Shown here piece by piece: positions 33,085-42,227 of a stretch of 64,000 nucleotides of DNA. Made by a program: the position numbers and the translations under genes. The stretch spans positions 1 to 64,000 of the forward strand of contig NZ_QNRI01000009.1 of assembly GCF_003315295.1 (NCBI RefSeq), written 5' to 3'. The notes beneath the pieces were generated by a model. The model was not told where the DNA came from. It made no database searches and saw nothing but the letters and a program-made list of their open reading frames with translations. This DNA comes from Paraliobacillus ryukyuensis. Its GTDB lineage: Bacteria; Bacillota; Bacilli; Bacillales; Amphibacillaceae. Position 1 is the first letter of the stretch; every line of letters begins with the position of its first letter.

Positions 33085-34534
33085 GCTTTGTTTCCTCCTC
33101 TTTGAAGTAATTTGCTAACAAACGAGCACCTTGCATCACAATCGGAATACCACCACCAGGATGAACAGAAGCACCTACTGCAAATAAGCCGTTAATCTCA
33201 GGGTGGATAATTTGTGGTCGAAAACCGCCAGATTGATTAATTTTAGGTGCCACACCAAAACTACCGCCTAAATATAGACCTTCTTGCTCTGCTTGTCGTG
33301 GTGTTCGAATCGATTGCCATTCAATCGCATTTCGTAATCCTTGAAAACTACTATTTTCAATTTTTTCGATTTGGTCCTCTACTAGTCTATATAATGCTTT
33401 ATCAGAAGGATCAATGGAGGCGGGTACCGGGATTAGCATATACAACACACTCTTATCTGCTGGAGCAGCATCTGGATCAATGGTAACAGGATTAAACACA
33501 TAACAGGAAGGATCATTAGGAATCTCATTTCCGCTGACGACCTCCTCCATATACGTATCAAAATCATCGGATAAATAGAATTGATGCGTTAATTGATCCT
33601 GATACCTACGATTAACGCCTAAATACACCAATACACAACCGGAAGAAGGTTCAAGTTGCTTTTGCCTTTTCTTTTGATAGTTTGTTGGTAGTAACCTATC
33701 AATCATTGGATAATCCCCGTTGAACACTACATGATCAAAAGCTTGAAACGATCCATTCGTGCGCACGCCTTGCACGGTTTTTCCCTCAACCACAATGTCG
33801 TCCACAGGTTGTTGTTTATAAATTTTTACTCCTCTCGATCTACACGCCTCTTCTAAAACAGGTACAATGCTGGCATATCCACCTTTTACATACCAGATGC
33901 CATATGCATGTTCACTGTAAGAAATTAAACCATACAAGGCGGGTACTTGATGAGGAGCACCTCCTATATACAAGGTCTGCAATGCATAAGAATGAATGAG
34001 GCGTCTGTCGTTAAAAAAGGAAGCTAAATATTTTGAGACATGCTGATACGATTGCGACGATAGTACGAATTTAATATTTTGCAAGGAAAGAAAAGAGCGC
34101 TTATTGATAAATATCTTGGAAAGAAAAGCTTCCGTACCAAAATCATATACTTTTTTCATCTGATGCATATAACGTTGATAACCGAAGCTTTCTCCCGGAA
34201 ATTTTGATTCGATTTCACCCATTTGTTTTTTCGTATCTCGCCATTTTCGATACACCGTTCCATCAGCGAAATGAATATCATATAACGGATCACATGGAAT
34301 CAACTCGATCGCGTCTTGCTCAATACCTGCTTCTGCTAAAATTTCTTTTAGTAATTCAGGCAGTAGGACAATCGTAGGCCCCTGATCAATGCGGTATTCT
34401 CCATTTGATTGAAAAGTTAAACGCCCCCCTAGATGGGCTTCTTTTTCATAAATGGTAACATCATGGCCTTGGCGATTTAATAATAAAGCGGCGGTTAATC
34501 CACCAATCCCTGCTCCTACAATAGCTGTCTTCAT
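33074..34534 (-). CDS. crtN: CrtN-like diapophytoene desaturase
   Basis: A 486-aa FAD enzyme. IVGAGIGGLTAALLLNRQGH is the dinucleotide site. QGPTIVLLPELLKEIL, YALQTLYIGGAPHQVPALYG, YGIWYVKGGYASIVPVLEEA and C-terminal FAVGASVHPGGGIPIVMQGA correspond closely to S. aureus CrtN (GPTIVMMPD, LAFQTLYIG, FIKGGM, FAGASVHPGAGVPIV). It should introduce the double bonds that turn 4,4'-diapophytoene into a yellow/orange diaponeurosporene or diapolycopene. TAATG overlap with the upstream desaturase gene; 11-nt overlap with crtM. Confidence 0.85.
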   Translation of the reverse strand: MKTAIVGAGIGGLTAALLLNRQGHDVTIYEKEAHLGGRLTFQSNGEYRIDQGPTIVLLPELLKEILAEAGIEQDAIELIPCDPLYDIHFADGTVYRKWRDTKKQMGEIESKFPGESFGYQRYMHQMKKVYDFGTEAFLSKIFINKRSFLSLQNIKFVLSSQSYQHVSKYLASFFNDRRLIHSYALQTLYIGGAPHQVPALYGLISYSEHAYGIWYVKGGYASIVPVLEEACRSRGVKIYKQQPVDDIVVEGKTVQGVRTNGSFQAFDHVVFNGDYPMIDRLLPTNYQKKRQKQLEPSSGCVLVYLGVNRRYQDQLTHQFYLSDDFDTYMEEVVSGNEIPNDPSCYVFNPVTIDPDAAPADKSVLYMLIPVPASIDPSDKALYRLVEDQIEKIENSSFQGLRNAIEWQSIRTPRQAEQEGLYLGGSFGVAPKINQSGGFRPQIIHPEINGLFAVGASVHPGGGIPIVMQGARLLANYFKEEETKHVR

Positions 34535-36066
34535 TAGAATTGCTCCTTCACTGTCGGCACTTCGGTATCCAGAATAACAGGAGCTTTCGTACCATATTGG
34601 TCTTGTAACAAGTCAGAACTGATAATAGCTGATTGAAAAATAGTTGGTAATCCACTTCCCGGGTGCGTACCTCCACCAACTAAGAAGCAATGTTCTACGT
34701 CCTCAAACTTATTATGTGGACGGAAATACATCATTTGATCAAGGCTGTGTGATAAATTAAACGTTGCACCTCGGTAAACGTAATACTCTTTTTCCCATTC
34801 TAATGGCGAAATGGTCTTTTCTACTTCTATCTTCTCACGTAGCCCTGCTAAACCTGGTTCTTTCTCTAGACGATCAAGAATTTGTTCTTTGACGAGTGGT
34901 TTTTGTTCTTCCCAATCAATTGAAGCTTCTAAGTTCGGTACAGGCATTAATACATATAAAGCCGATTTTCCTGTAGGAGCGAGGGTGGGATCTAAGTGAG
35001 AAGGGTTGTGAACATAAATAGAGGCATCGGAAGAAATCTTTCCTTCTTTCGTAATGTCATCTACATTTTGTTTATAATCATCAGCAAACAATACCATATG
35101 ATGTGGTAAATCCAACGTATCATCTACTCCTAAATACAACATAAATGTCGATAATGATAACCCTTTTTTCTCGAGATTTTCTTGTTTATATTTACGTAAA
35201 TCGTTTTGATCAAATAGATTTGTCATGGCATAACCGAAATCAGCGTTAATAATGACATCATCTGCTTGAACGGTTGCACCATTTTCTAATTGCACACCAG
35301 TTGCTTTACCATTGTCCACGATAACTTGCTCGACACCTGTATTCGTTAATACTTCTCCACCATTCTCTTCAATCACTCGAGCCATTGCATGACATACTTG
35401 ATTCACGCCACCAATTGGGTGAAACAAACCGTAGCGATGCTCTAAAAAAGATAGAATAGTGAATGTTCCCGGGCAATCCCAAGCTGACATACCTAAATAT
35501 TTTGCTTGGAAAGAAAATGCCCATTTTAATCGTTCATCGGTAAAATATTTGGAAAGTCGACCATAAACGGTGTCAAAAGCATTTAACCGTGGAAGTGCTC
35601 GCCACATATCTTTCGTAAAAAAGTCACCAATACTAGTAAAAGGTTGTTTTAATAAATTTATTACACGATCAAATTTTTCTCCTTCAATACGGAGAAATTT
35701 TTCATAACCTGCTTCATTCCCTGGAAACAAACGACTTATTTCTTGTTTGGTATATTCCATATCTCTGCTTGGTGAAAATGCGACATCACCAAATTTCAAC
35801 GTATATAAAGGAGAAACTTCACGCATATCTACATACTCATGTAGATCTCTACCAGATCGAGCGAAAACTTCTTCTAATATTTGTGGCATCATAAAAAATG
35901 TTGGACCTAAATCAAATTGGTAATCTCCTAATTGTAGTTTGGATGTCCGACCACCAACCTGTGCTTGTTTCTCTAACACTTTCACTTGATAACCTGCAGC
36001 ACTTAATTGCATCGCTGCAGCTAATCCACCTGGCCCAGCACCAACAACTATTACTTGCTTTTTCAT
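34534..36066 (-). CDS. Third CrtI/CrtN-family desaturase, first gene of the operon
   Basis: A 510-aa phytoene-desaturase-family flavoprotein. VIVVGAGPGGLAAAMQLSAA, FDLGPTFFMMPQILEEVFAR, FQAKYLGMSAWDCPGTFTIL and the C-terminal CFLVGGGTHPGSGLPTIFQS keep the FAD architecture. It is closer to CrtI-type bacillar 'phytoene desaturases' (CrtNc-like) than to CrtN or CrtP. It may extend desaturation or oxidise an end group; the sequence does not settle it. ATG 36066 after GGAGG. First gene downstream of a sigma-B-like promoter. Confidence 0.8.
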   Translation of the reverse strand: MKKQVIVVGAGPGGLAAAMQLSAAGYQVKVLEKQAQVGGRTSKLQLGDYQFDLGPTFFMMPQILEEVFARSGRDLHEYVDMREVSPLYTLKFGDVAFSPSRDMEYTKQEISRLFPGNEAGYEKFLRIEGEKFDRVINLLKQPFTSIGDFFTKDMWRALPRLNAFDTVYGRLSKYFTDERLKWAFSFQAKYLGMSAWDCPGTFTILSFLEHRYGLFHPIGGVNQVCHAMARVIEENGGEVLTNTGVEQVIVDNGKATGVQLENGATVQADDVIINADFGYAMTNLFDQNDLRKYKQENLEKKGLSLSTFMLYLGVDDTLDLPHHMVLFADDYKQNVDDITKEGKISSDASIYVHNPSHLDPTLAPTGKSALYVLMPVPNLEASIDWEEQKPLVKEQILDRLEKEPGLAGLREKIEVEKTISPLEWEKEYYVYRGATFNLSHSLDQMMYFRPHNKFEDVEHCFLVGGGTHPGSGLPTIFQSAIISSDLLQDQYGTKAPVILDTEVPTVKEQF

Positions 36067-36152
36067 TTCCCCTACCTCCATATCCCAGCCTGGAAATTTA
36101 TCTTTCTAAACCTCAACGTGGTACTTCATTTAGTTAAACTATGTACATTTAA

Positions 36153-36177
36153 ATAACCTTTTTTGCTAAATTTAAAC
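36153..36177 (-). promoter_or_regulatory. Sigma-B-type promoter candidate for the crt operon
   Basis: On the minus strand GTTTAA (36172-36177), a 13-nt spacer and GGTTAT (36153-36158) match the sigma-B consensus (GTTTAA, 12-14 nt, GGGTAT) with one change. It lies about 87 nt before the first crt ATG. Staphylococcal crtOPQMN is sigma-B controlled, which makes this reading attractive. Confidence 0.5.
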
Positions 36178-36327
36178 CTTATTTCTAAAATAATATATTG
36201 GTGATACAGGTAAGTAGTAGTAATTCACAAGGTTTGATGCATAAAATTATTTAGAATTGTAAAGGATTTTATGCGATTCGTTATCTTATGCTAAAATAAA
36301 AGTAATTTTATAAATGGAGATGAATAT

Positions 36328-37563
36328 ATGATGAAACAAGAAATAATCGATCGTTTTACCACATACGTAAAAGTTGATACCCAGTCAGATGAATCAAACG
36401 AAAACTGCCCATCCACCGAAGGTCAATGGAAATTAGCGCATATGCTTGTGAAAGAATTACAATCTATCGGAATGCAAGAAGTAACAATTGATGATAACTG
36501 CTATGTAATGGCTACCCTTCCTTCTAACACAGATAAAGCTGTTCCTACTATTGGTTTTTTAGCACATTTAGATACAGCTACTGATTTCACAGGAAAAAAT
36601 GTCAAACCGCAACTGATGGAAACTTACGATGGTAAAGATATTACCTTACATAATGAGGAAAATGTTGTATTGAAAGTGAGCGATTATCCAGAGTTAAATA
36701 ACTATGTTGGTCATACGTTAATCACAACCGATGGCACCACATTACTGGGAGCCGACAATAAAGCAGGAATTGCGGAAATTATGACTGCGATGGATTATTT
36801 AATCAAGCATCCAGAGATCAAACACGGAGACATTCGCGTTGCTTTCACACCTGATGAGGAAATTGGGCGTGGTCCGCATAAATTCGATGTCGAGGCTTTT
36901 CATGCTGATTTTGCCTATACCGTAGATGGTGGCCCTTTAGGTGAATTACAATACGAAAGCTTTAATGCAGCAGCTGCTAAAATTTCTTTTAAAGGAAATA
37001 ATGTACATCCAGGAACAGCAAAAAATAAAATGGTCCACGCTACCAAAATTGCGATGGCTTTCCATGACCGTCTGCCTGCCGATGCAGCACCAGAATTCAC
37101 AGAAGAATATGAAGGGTTCTACCACTTGCTATCAATGACAGGTGACGTAGAGCATGCCCAACTTTACTATATTATTCGTGATCATGATCGTGTAAAATTT
37201 GAATCCAAGAAAGAACTAATTGAGAAAATAGTTTTAGAATTTAATAAAAAATATGGCAGTGAATCTGTAACATTAGAAATGAAAGACCAATATTACAATA
37301 TGCGAGAGAAGATTGAACCGGTAGGCCAAATTGTCGACATCGCTTCAGATGCTATGAAAGAATTAAACATTGAACCACTCATTCAACCGATTCGTGGGGG
37401 AACGGATGGATCACAATTATCCTTTATGGGATTACCAACACCAAACTTGTTCACAGGCGGCGAAAACTTCCACGGGAAATATGAATACATTTCCGTAGAT
37501 AATATGGAAAAAGCCGTGAACACGATTGTGACTATTAGTCGGTTGTTTGAAGAAAGAGCATAG
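36328..37563 (+). CDS. pepT: Peptidase T (tripeptide aminopeptidase)
   Basis: A 411-aa M20B zinc metallopeptidase that removes the N-terminal residue of tripeptides in the cytoplasm. Zn ligands and catalytic residues: HLDTATD (first His/Asp), [12 protein letters not shown] (bridging Asp), [10 protein letters not shown] (catalytic Glu), [13 protein letters not shown] (Asp) and the last His in [10 protein letters not shown]. The inserted dimerisation domain is intact ([20 protein letters not shown]). Length equals B. subtilis PepT. GGAGATGAATAT precedes tandem ATGs; the first is chosen. Single gene, divergent from the crt operon. Confidence 0.96.
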   Translation: MMKQEIIDRFTTYVKVDTQSDESNENCPSTEGQWKLAHMLVKELQSIGMQEVTIDDNCYVMATLPSNTDKAVPTIGFLAHLDTATDFTGKNVKPQLMETYDGKDITLHNEENVVLKVSDYPELNNYVGHTLITTDGTTLLGADNKAGIAEIMTAMDYLIKHPEIKHGDIRVAFTPDEEIGRGPHKFDVEAFHADFAYTVDGGPLGELQYESFNAAAAKISFKGNNVHPGTAKNKMVHATKIAMAFHDRLPADAAPEFTEEYEGFYHLLSMTGDVEHAQLYYIIRDHDRVKFESKKELIEKIVLEFNKKYGSESVTLEMKDQYYNMREKIEPVGQIVDIASDAMKELNIEPLIQPIRGGTDGSQLSFMGLPTPNLFTGGENFHGKYEYISVDNMEKAVNTIVTISRLFEERA

Positions 37564-37581
37564 ATACACTAAACTATAGGT

Positions 37582-37616
37582 AAAGCTTGGCATCAACGAG
37601 GATGCCAAGCTTTTTT
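37582..37616. terminator. Bidirectional terminator between pepT and nhaC
   Basis: AAAGCTTGGCATC pairs perfectly with GATGCCAAGCTTT (13 bp, 6-nt loop), with a T-run on the plus strand and an A-run on the other side. It serves both convergent genes. Confidence 0.92.
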
Positions 37617-37621
37617 AAATG

Positions 37622-39082
37622 TTATTCTTTTGGTGGTTTTGTTAATTCCTCTCCATCTTTCCCTTGATAACGTAATCCCCAGCTGGTTGCTGCTGCTACG
37701 AGCATAACAACGACTAAGAACCAACCTTGGAAAACAAACGGGAACACTGCAGTCGGAGCAACAACTGGTAACCAATCATATGTTTCTTGCATTGTCGATA
37801 TCGTCGACCATCCAAGTAAAACCGGTGCGCCCCACGGAAAAATATATCCTAATGCGGACGTAATCGCATCTAACATATTCGCACGACGATACGCATGAAT
37901 TTTATATTTTTCACCTAATTGACGCACAAATGGAGCAGCAGCAATTTCTGCTGCAGTATTAATTGTTATTGCACTGTTTAATAAAGCAACAATCGCCCAG
38001 ATAGAAAGCTCTGCACGTTTAACAGATGTTTTAATCCATTTCACTAAGGTATTGGTGATAATTTGCATCGTACCACCTAATTTTAGTAGGTGAGCAGAAG
38101 CAACAATTAATAATATTAAAATCGCCATATTCATGTATCCCGTAATCCCTTTAATAAGCGCTCCCTCTACTACTGAATCAGATGCAGCATTAAACGAAAC
38201 AATATCCGAAAAATGACCAATTGGAAACACAATAATCATTAAAATAGCTGTTAAAATTCCCCATGTTAAAGAAGTAAGTAAATGATGGCCTGATAAAGCT
38301 AAAATTAAAACAATAACAAAAGGAATAAGCATTAATAATCCAGTGGGGTTAACCGATTCATTGACAGCAACTTGCGTATCTAATGCTTCACCACCACCAA
38401 AGAAAGCAAACAATAGTACCGTAGGAATTGCCGCACTAATCGCATATTTAAAGCGACTACGAACGACTCCTGGCACGTCGGCATCTTGTGTAGTTGCCGA
38501 AACAATTGTTGTATCAGATACAGGTGCTAAATTATCACCAAACACCGCCCCCGCTAAAATTGCCGCAAATAACATCGTAGGATCAGCACCAGTAGCAACA
38601 CCAGCCGGATACATTAACGTACAAAAAGCAACGGTTGTGCCATAGCCTGTACCAACTGCGGTTGAAAAAGTCGCCGCTAGAATAAACGTTAAGGCGACAA
38701 ATAATCCACCTGTAAAACCTGTCGTTGTCCCTATCCATACTAATCCTTCTACTAAACCGCCAACTTGTAATACTTGAGCAAACATTCCAGCATAAAACCA
38801 AGCAACCATGGCGATGACACCAATTGGCTGGGCCAGTCCATCAAATAAAGCTTGTGCATAATCGGCCCATTTACTTTTGCAAAGTAACAAACCTAACGTA
38901 ATGCCAATCACAGCCCCTAACACTAGCCCTATCTCTGATGATAACTGCAGTACGCTAGTTGTAATCGCCCATATCACAAAAAACAGTAATGGTACAGCAG
39001 CACCAAAAGCACCTAGTCGAAAGGAGAGACTATTTACTTTGTCAGAACCAATTGCTTGTTGAAAATCTCTCTCTTGTTGCAT
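37622..39082 (-). CDS. nhaC: NhaC-family Na+/H+ antiporter
   Basis: A 486-aa antiporter with about 11-12 helices. The family's ion-binding core is visible as TAVGTGYGTTVAFCTLMYPA and AGAVFGDNLAPVSDTTIVSA (Asp/Ser/Thr), with a second half-repeat around LLNSAITINTAAEIAAAPFV. NhaC proteins exchange Na+ for H+ (some, such as MleN, also carry malate/lactate). ATG 39082 after GAGGAGGGTTCGC starts MQQERDFQQAIGSDKVNSLS. Single gene. Consistent with a salt-tolerant lifestyle. Confidence 0.88.
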   Translation of the reverse strand: MQQERDFQQAIGSDKVNSLSFRLGAFGAAVPLLFFVIWAITTSVLQLSSEIGLVLGAVIGITLGLLLCKSKWADYAQALFDGLAQPIGVIAMVAWFYAGMFAQVLQVGGLVEGLVWIGTTTGFTGGLFVALTFILAATFSTAVGTGYGTTVAFCTLMYPAGVATGADPTMLFAAILAGAVFGDNLAPVSDTTIVSATTQDADVPGVVRSRFKYAISAAIPTVLLFAFFGGGEALDTQVAVNESVNPTGLLMLIPFVIVLILALSGHHLLTSLTWGILTAILMIIVFPIGHFSDIVSFNAASDSVVEGALIKGITGYMNMAILILLIVASAHLLKLGGTMQIITNTLVKWIKTSVKRAELSIWAIVALLNSAITINTAAEIAAAPFVRQLGEKYKIHAYRRANMLDAITSALGYIFPWGAPVLLGWSTISTMQETYDWLPVVAPTAVFPFVFQGWFLVVVMLVAAATSWGLRYQGKDGEELTKPPKE

Positions 39083-39260
39083 GCGAACCCTCCTCATTTT
39101 TCCACAACATTTTTGTAGAACTTTTATTATTTTATCACAATTATACAAACTTTCTGAAGAATTGAAATACATTTTAGTATATTTTTATGACATTTGTACG
39201 TTACCAATTTTTAACGTTCTCATAGAGTGTTACTAGAATGAAACAAGGAAGGGATAACTA

Positions 39261-40229
39261 TTGGAAAACAAATTAACCATTTTAATTCTTGTGCGACCTT
39301 TTTGGCTCAACTACCCAAAACATAAACCAAAAGCAGATATGCTAAAAAATATCGCATTTTTTGCTAATGTTCATTATTGGTACAATGACGGTGATATTAC
39401 TGATATTCTAAATCAACTTAACATTAAACCAGATTTTATTTTTCATTATGATATTGCTTGGAATTATCGCCTTGCACCACATATTACTGGGTTAGATAAA
39501 ATTGACATACCAAAAGGATGTTTTGTTATTGATTTACATTGGTCACCAAAAAGCCGAATCGCTTATATAGAAAAGAACGGGATGGATCTTATCTTTTCCG
39601 TTAGTTACCATGGCTTTTTAGCATCATTTCCACAATATGAACATAAATTAAACTGGCTACCATGGTCAATTAATTCTGAAATAATCAAAGATTGGCAATT
39701 AGACAAAAGTATTGATTATCTATTAATGGGTTTAGTGCACTACAAGAACTCCTTGCCCTATGTTCCAGACGAGGGGCGCTATGCCTTTCGAAAAGCCGTA
39801 CTAGAGCAAATGAAAGATGACAGAGGTTTTGTTTATCACTCGCACCCTGGTCATTTAGCTAAACCTAAACCAAATGTTTTTATGAACGAAAAATACGCGC
39901 AGGAGTTAAATCGTGCTAAAATTTTCTTCACCTGTGGTGGTAGAGGCCTTGGAGGCGGGGCTCCAGTGTTAAAATTCTTTGAAGCGCCTGGTTGTCACAC
40001 ATTACTATTGGCAGAAACAAATCCTGATATTCAAGCTTTAGGTTTTACAGATCAAAAACACTATATTTCTTGTACCGTTGATGATGTTCGTGAAAAAGCA
40101 GCATATTATCTGGAACATGACAATGAACGAGAAAAAATAACGGATGAAGGCTATCGTTTTATTCAAGAGAATCACAGCAATGAGATACGAGCACAAGAGT
40201 TTCTTCACGCTGTTTCCACCATCTTATAA
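39261..40229 (+). CDS. CgeB-like glycosyltransferase-fold protein
   Basis: A 322-aa soluble protein. The N-terminal Rossmann-like half has ILVRPFWLNYPKHKPKADML and IDLHWSPKSRIAYIEKNGMD. The C-terminal half has RAKIFFTCGGRGLGGGAPVL and KFFEAPGCHTLLLAETNPDI, the E..A.GC..LL pattern of GT-B proteins related to spore maturation protein CgeB. A sugar transfer to a surface or spore component is plausible but unproven. TTG start with AAGGAAGGG upstream. Monocistronic with a strong shared terminator. Confidence 0.65.
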   Translation: MENKLTILILVRPFWLNYPKHKPKADMLKNIAFFANVHYWYNDGDITDILNQLNIKPDFIFHYDIAWNYRLAPHITGLDKIDIPKGCFVIDLHWSPKSRIAYIEKNGMDLIFSVSYHGFLASFPQYEHKLNWLPWSINSEIIKDWQLDKSIDYLLMGLVHYKNSLPYVPDEGRYAFRKAVLEQMKDDRGFVYHSHPGHLAKPKPNVFMNEKYAQELNRAKIFFTCGGRGLGGGAPVLKFFEAPGCHTLLLAETNPDIQALGFTDQKHYISCTVDDVREKAAYYLEHDNEREKITDEGYRFIQENHSNEIRAQEFLHAVSTIL

Positions 40230-40269
40230 ATCATTACTACGCACGTCCTTCAGTAATATAGATCATCAA

Positions 40270-40306
40270 AAAACCTTGTAACATGAATCAATAGTTACAA
40301 GGTTTT
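40270..40306. terminator. Bidirectional terminator
   Basis: AAAACCTTGTAAC (40270-40282) pairs with GTTACAAGGTTTT (40294-40306), 13 bp, between convergent genes. The right arm overlaps the last two bases of the HD gene's stop codon. Confidence 0.88.
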
Positions 40307-40847
40307 AGCCTAATTGTTTATAAGAAGATGAAGTTTCCATGAAGAGATTAATTTTGTGATCGAGATGAAGGATACGTTGACGGGCAGTTTCTGAACTAAT
40401 ACTACGATAATGGTGTCCTCCACTAGGTTCCTCATCATCGGTATCCGCTTTTGCAACGAGTTGTTGCAATGGCGTCAATTGCAATGTTCCTTCAGGTAGA
40501 TATGAATCCGTATGGAGTAAAACAGCTAGTGCAACTGCTTTCGCTTCGGGTAAACTTTCCCCTAAACGAACGAGTAATTTATGTGCCCGAGCAGCACCTT
40601 TAATGGCATGAATATCGTTTTCTTTATACTGATCAAAGTCCCATTCGCCGTCTTGGTACCATTCATAATGACCAATATCATGTAACAAGCCAGCTTTAGC
40701 AGCCAAATCAGGGGATACGCCATATTCTTTTGCTAACGCAACCGATCGTTCTGCAACAGATATGGCATGCGCCATTCCCGAACGTCCAACATATTTCTGT
40801 ACAATTGGATGATCAAATAACATGGTTAACGTAACTTTTCGCATCAT
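40305..40847 (-). CDS. HD-domain phosphohydrolase
   Basis: A 180-aa single HD domain. The metal ligands are visible: His in MAHAISVAERSVALAKEYG, the HD pair in AGLLHDIGHYEW, a further His in LAVLLHTDSYLPEG and Asp in VAKADTDDEEPSGGHHY. HD enzymes hydrolyse nucleotides or phosphate esters with divalent metals. Substrate not assignable. AAAGGAGG precedes tandem ATGs. Single gene. Confidence 0.82.
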   Translation of the reverse strand: MMRKVTLTMLFDHPIVQKYVGRSGMAHAISVAERSVALAKEYGVSPDLAAKAGLLHDIGHYEWYQDGEWDFDQYKENDIHAIKGAARAHKLLVRLGESLPEAKAVALAVLLHTDSYLPEGTLQLTPLQQLVAKADTDDEEPSGGHHYRSISSETARQRILHLDHKINLFMETSSSYKQLG

Positions 40848-41043
40848 TTACCTCCTTTTTTGTTTCTAAAAAATATATTGCTAAATAAATTAGCACATAA
40901 AATAGTAAATTTCAATTATTATTTTTTATATGTATGTCAAAAAACAAAAATTGATACTAGATTTATCTATCATTCGTTTCCCTAAGAATAGAACAAAATC
41001 CAAAGGGCAAGCTATAGTGAAACTATTTTAAAGGTGGGATTAC

Positions 41044-41418
41044 ATGGAAACCAATGCAGAAGGAATTGCTAATTATTTTGATCAATCAATCATCGATTAT
41101 AAAGAAGGGACCAACTATCTCCAGAAAGCATTACCAGAAGTCGGCGAACATTATTTATCATTCACTGACGCTTGTTTCAAAGCTGGTACAATAGGTGAAA
41201 AAGAAAAACAACTAATGGCACTAGGTATTAGCGTTTATGCTCAAGATGAATACTGTATTATTTATCATATCAAAGGCGCTGTAGACAACGGGGCAACAGA
41301 AGAAGAAATTGCAGAAACCATTGGTGTTAGTGCAGCACTTGGCGGAGGAGCCGCATTCGCTCAAGGAGTAACACTAGCAATGGATACATTCCACTATTAC
41401 AATAGTCAAACACACTAG
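41044..41418 (+). CDS. Carboxymuconolactone decarboxylase/AhpD-family protein
   Basis: A 124-aa all-helical CMD-family protein. The active-site helix reads QLMALGISVYAQDEYCIIYH. In AhpD-type peroxidases this is CxxC followed by His (CEYCxxxH); here the first Cys is Asp (D-E-Y-C), so a Cys-Cys redox pair is impossible. KGAVDNGATEEEIAETIGVS and GGGAAFAQGVTLAMDTF complete the fold. Probably a non-redox or one-Cys member; function unknown. AAAGGTGGG before the ATG. Confidence 0.8.
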   Translation: METNAEGIANYFDQSIIDYKEGTNYLQKALPEVGEHYLSFTDACFKAGTIGEKEKQLMALGISVYAQDEYCIIYHIKGAVDNGATEEEIAETIGVSAALGGGAAFAQGVTLAMDTFHYYNSQTH

Positions 41419-41420
41419 CG

Positions 41421-41446
41421 AAAAAGCATCCTTTGGGTGCTTTTTT
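41421..41446 (+). terminator. Terminator after the CMD-family gene
   Basis: AAAAAGCATCC pairs with GGGTGCTTTTT (one A-G mismatch region at the loop side), then TTGATTTTTAATT. Confidence 0.8.
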
Positions 41447-41476
41447 GATTTTTAATTGGCATATAATAAATTCCCG

Positions 41477-41530
41477 CTGTAAAATAGTATTTATATGCTA
41501 TTTTCATTAAAATAGTTTTGTATTTTACAG
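41477..41530 (+). promoter_or_regulatory. Nested inverted repeats in the queC leader
   Basis: Outer arms CTGTAAAATA (41477-41486) and TATTTTACAG (41521-41530) are perfect. Inside, AAAATAG (41481-41487) and AAAATAG (41509-41515) compete for the same CTATTTT (41498-41504). The layout allows mutually exclusive hairpins 20 nt before the queC start. It does not match preQ1 riboswitch sequences, although queC-type genes often have one. Confidence 0.45.
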
Positions 41531-41550
41531 ACTAGAAAGGGAGTTAACAG

Positions 41551-42204
41551 ATGCAAAACAATAAAGCAATTGTTGTCTTTAGCGGCGGACAAGATAGTAC
41601 GACTTGTCTGTTTTGGGCTCTAGAAAGATTTGAACACGTAGAAGTAGTTACATTTGATTATCAGCAACGTCACCAAGAGGAAATCGAAGTTGCGCAGCGT
41701 ATCGCAGAAAAACTCAGTGTAAAACAAACTATTTTAGATATGTCTTTACTCAATCAACTTGCACCAAATGCCCTTACACGATCTGATCAAGCAATCGAAG
41801 AAGGCAAAGGTGGAGAGCTTCCATCTACTTTTGTACCTGGGCGTAATTTGTTATTTTTATCATTTGCTACTATTTTAGGCAGACAAATTGATGCAAAACA
41901 TATAGTTACTGGTGTTTGCGAAACCGACTTTAGCGGGTATCCAGATTGTCGAGACATATTTATCAAATCGCTTAATGTTTCATTAAACTTGTCAATGGAT
42001 GATCAATTCGTTATTCACACCCCATTAATGTGGTTAAACAAAGCGGAAACATGGGAGTTAGCTGACGAACTAGATGCATTTGAATTTGTTCGGGAAGAAA
42101 CATTAACTTGTTATAATGGTATAAAGGGCGATGGTTGCGGCGAATGCCCAGCCTGTAAATTACGAAAAAGAGGATTGGAACAGTATTTAGCTAAGCGTAC
42201 CTAA
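41551..42204 (+). CDS. queC: 7-cyano-7-deazaguanine synthase
   Basis: A 217-aa QueC that turns 7-carboxy-7-deazaguanine into preQ0 with ATP and ammonia, in queuosine synthesis. N-type ATP-PPase motif is [34 protein letters not shown] and [20 protein letters not shown] are typical. The C-terminal Zn site has four cysteines in [28 protein letters not shown] before the ATG. In B. subtilis queC leads queCDEF; here queD/E/F are not adjacent, and a lipase-like gene follows after 23 nt. Confidence 0.96.
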   Translation: MQNNKAIVVFSGGQDSTTCLFWALERFEHVEVVTFDYQQRHQEEIEVAQRIAEKLSVKQTILDMSLLNQLAPNALTRSDQAIEEGKGGELPSTFVPGRNLLFLSFATILGRQIDAKHIVTGVCETDFSGYPDCRDIFIKSLNVSLNLSMDDQFVIHTPLMWLNKAETWELADELDAFEFVREETLTCYNGIKGDGCGECPACKLRKRGLEQYLAKRT

Positions 42205-42227
42205 CAAAGGGAAGGGAGTTACGAACC

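Noticed and set aside
41447-41550. preQ1 riboswitch in front of queC
   Set aside because: The preQ1-I/II consensus (C-rich loop and A-rich tail) is absent; only AT-rich nested repeats are present.
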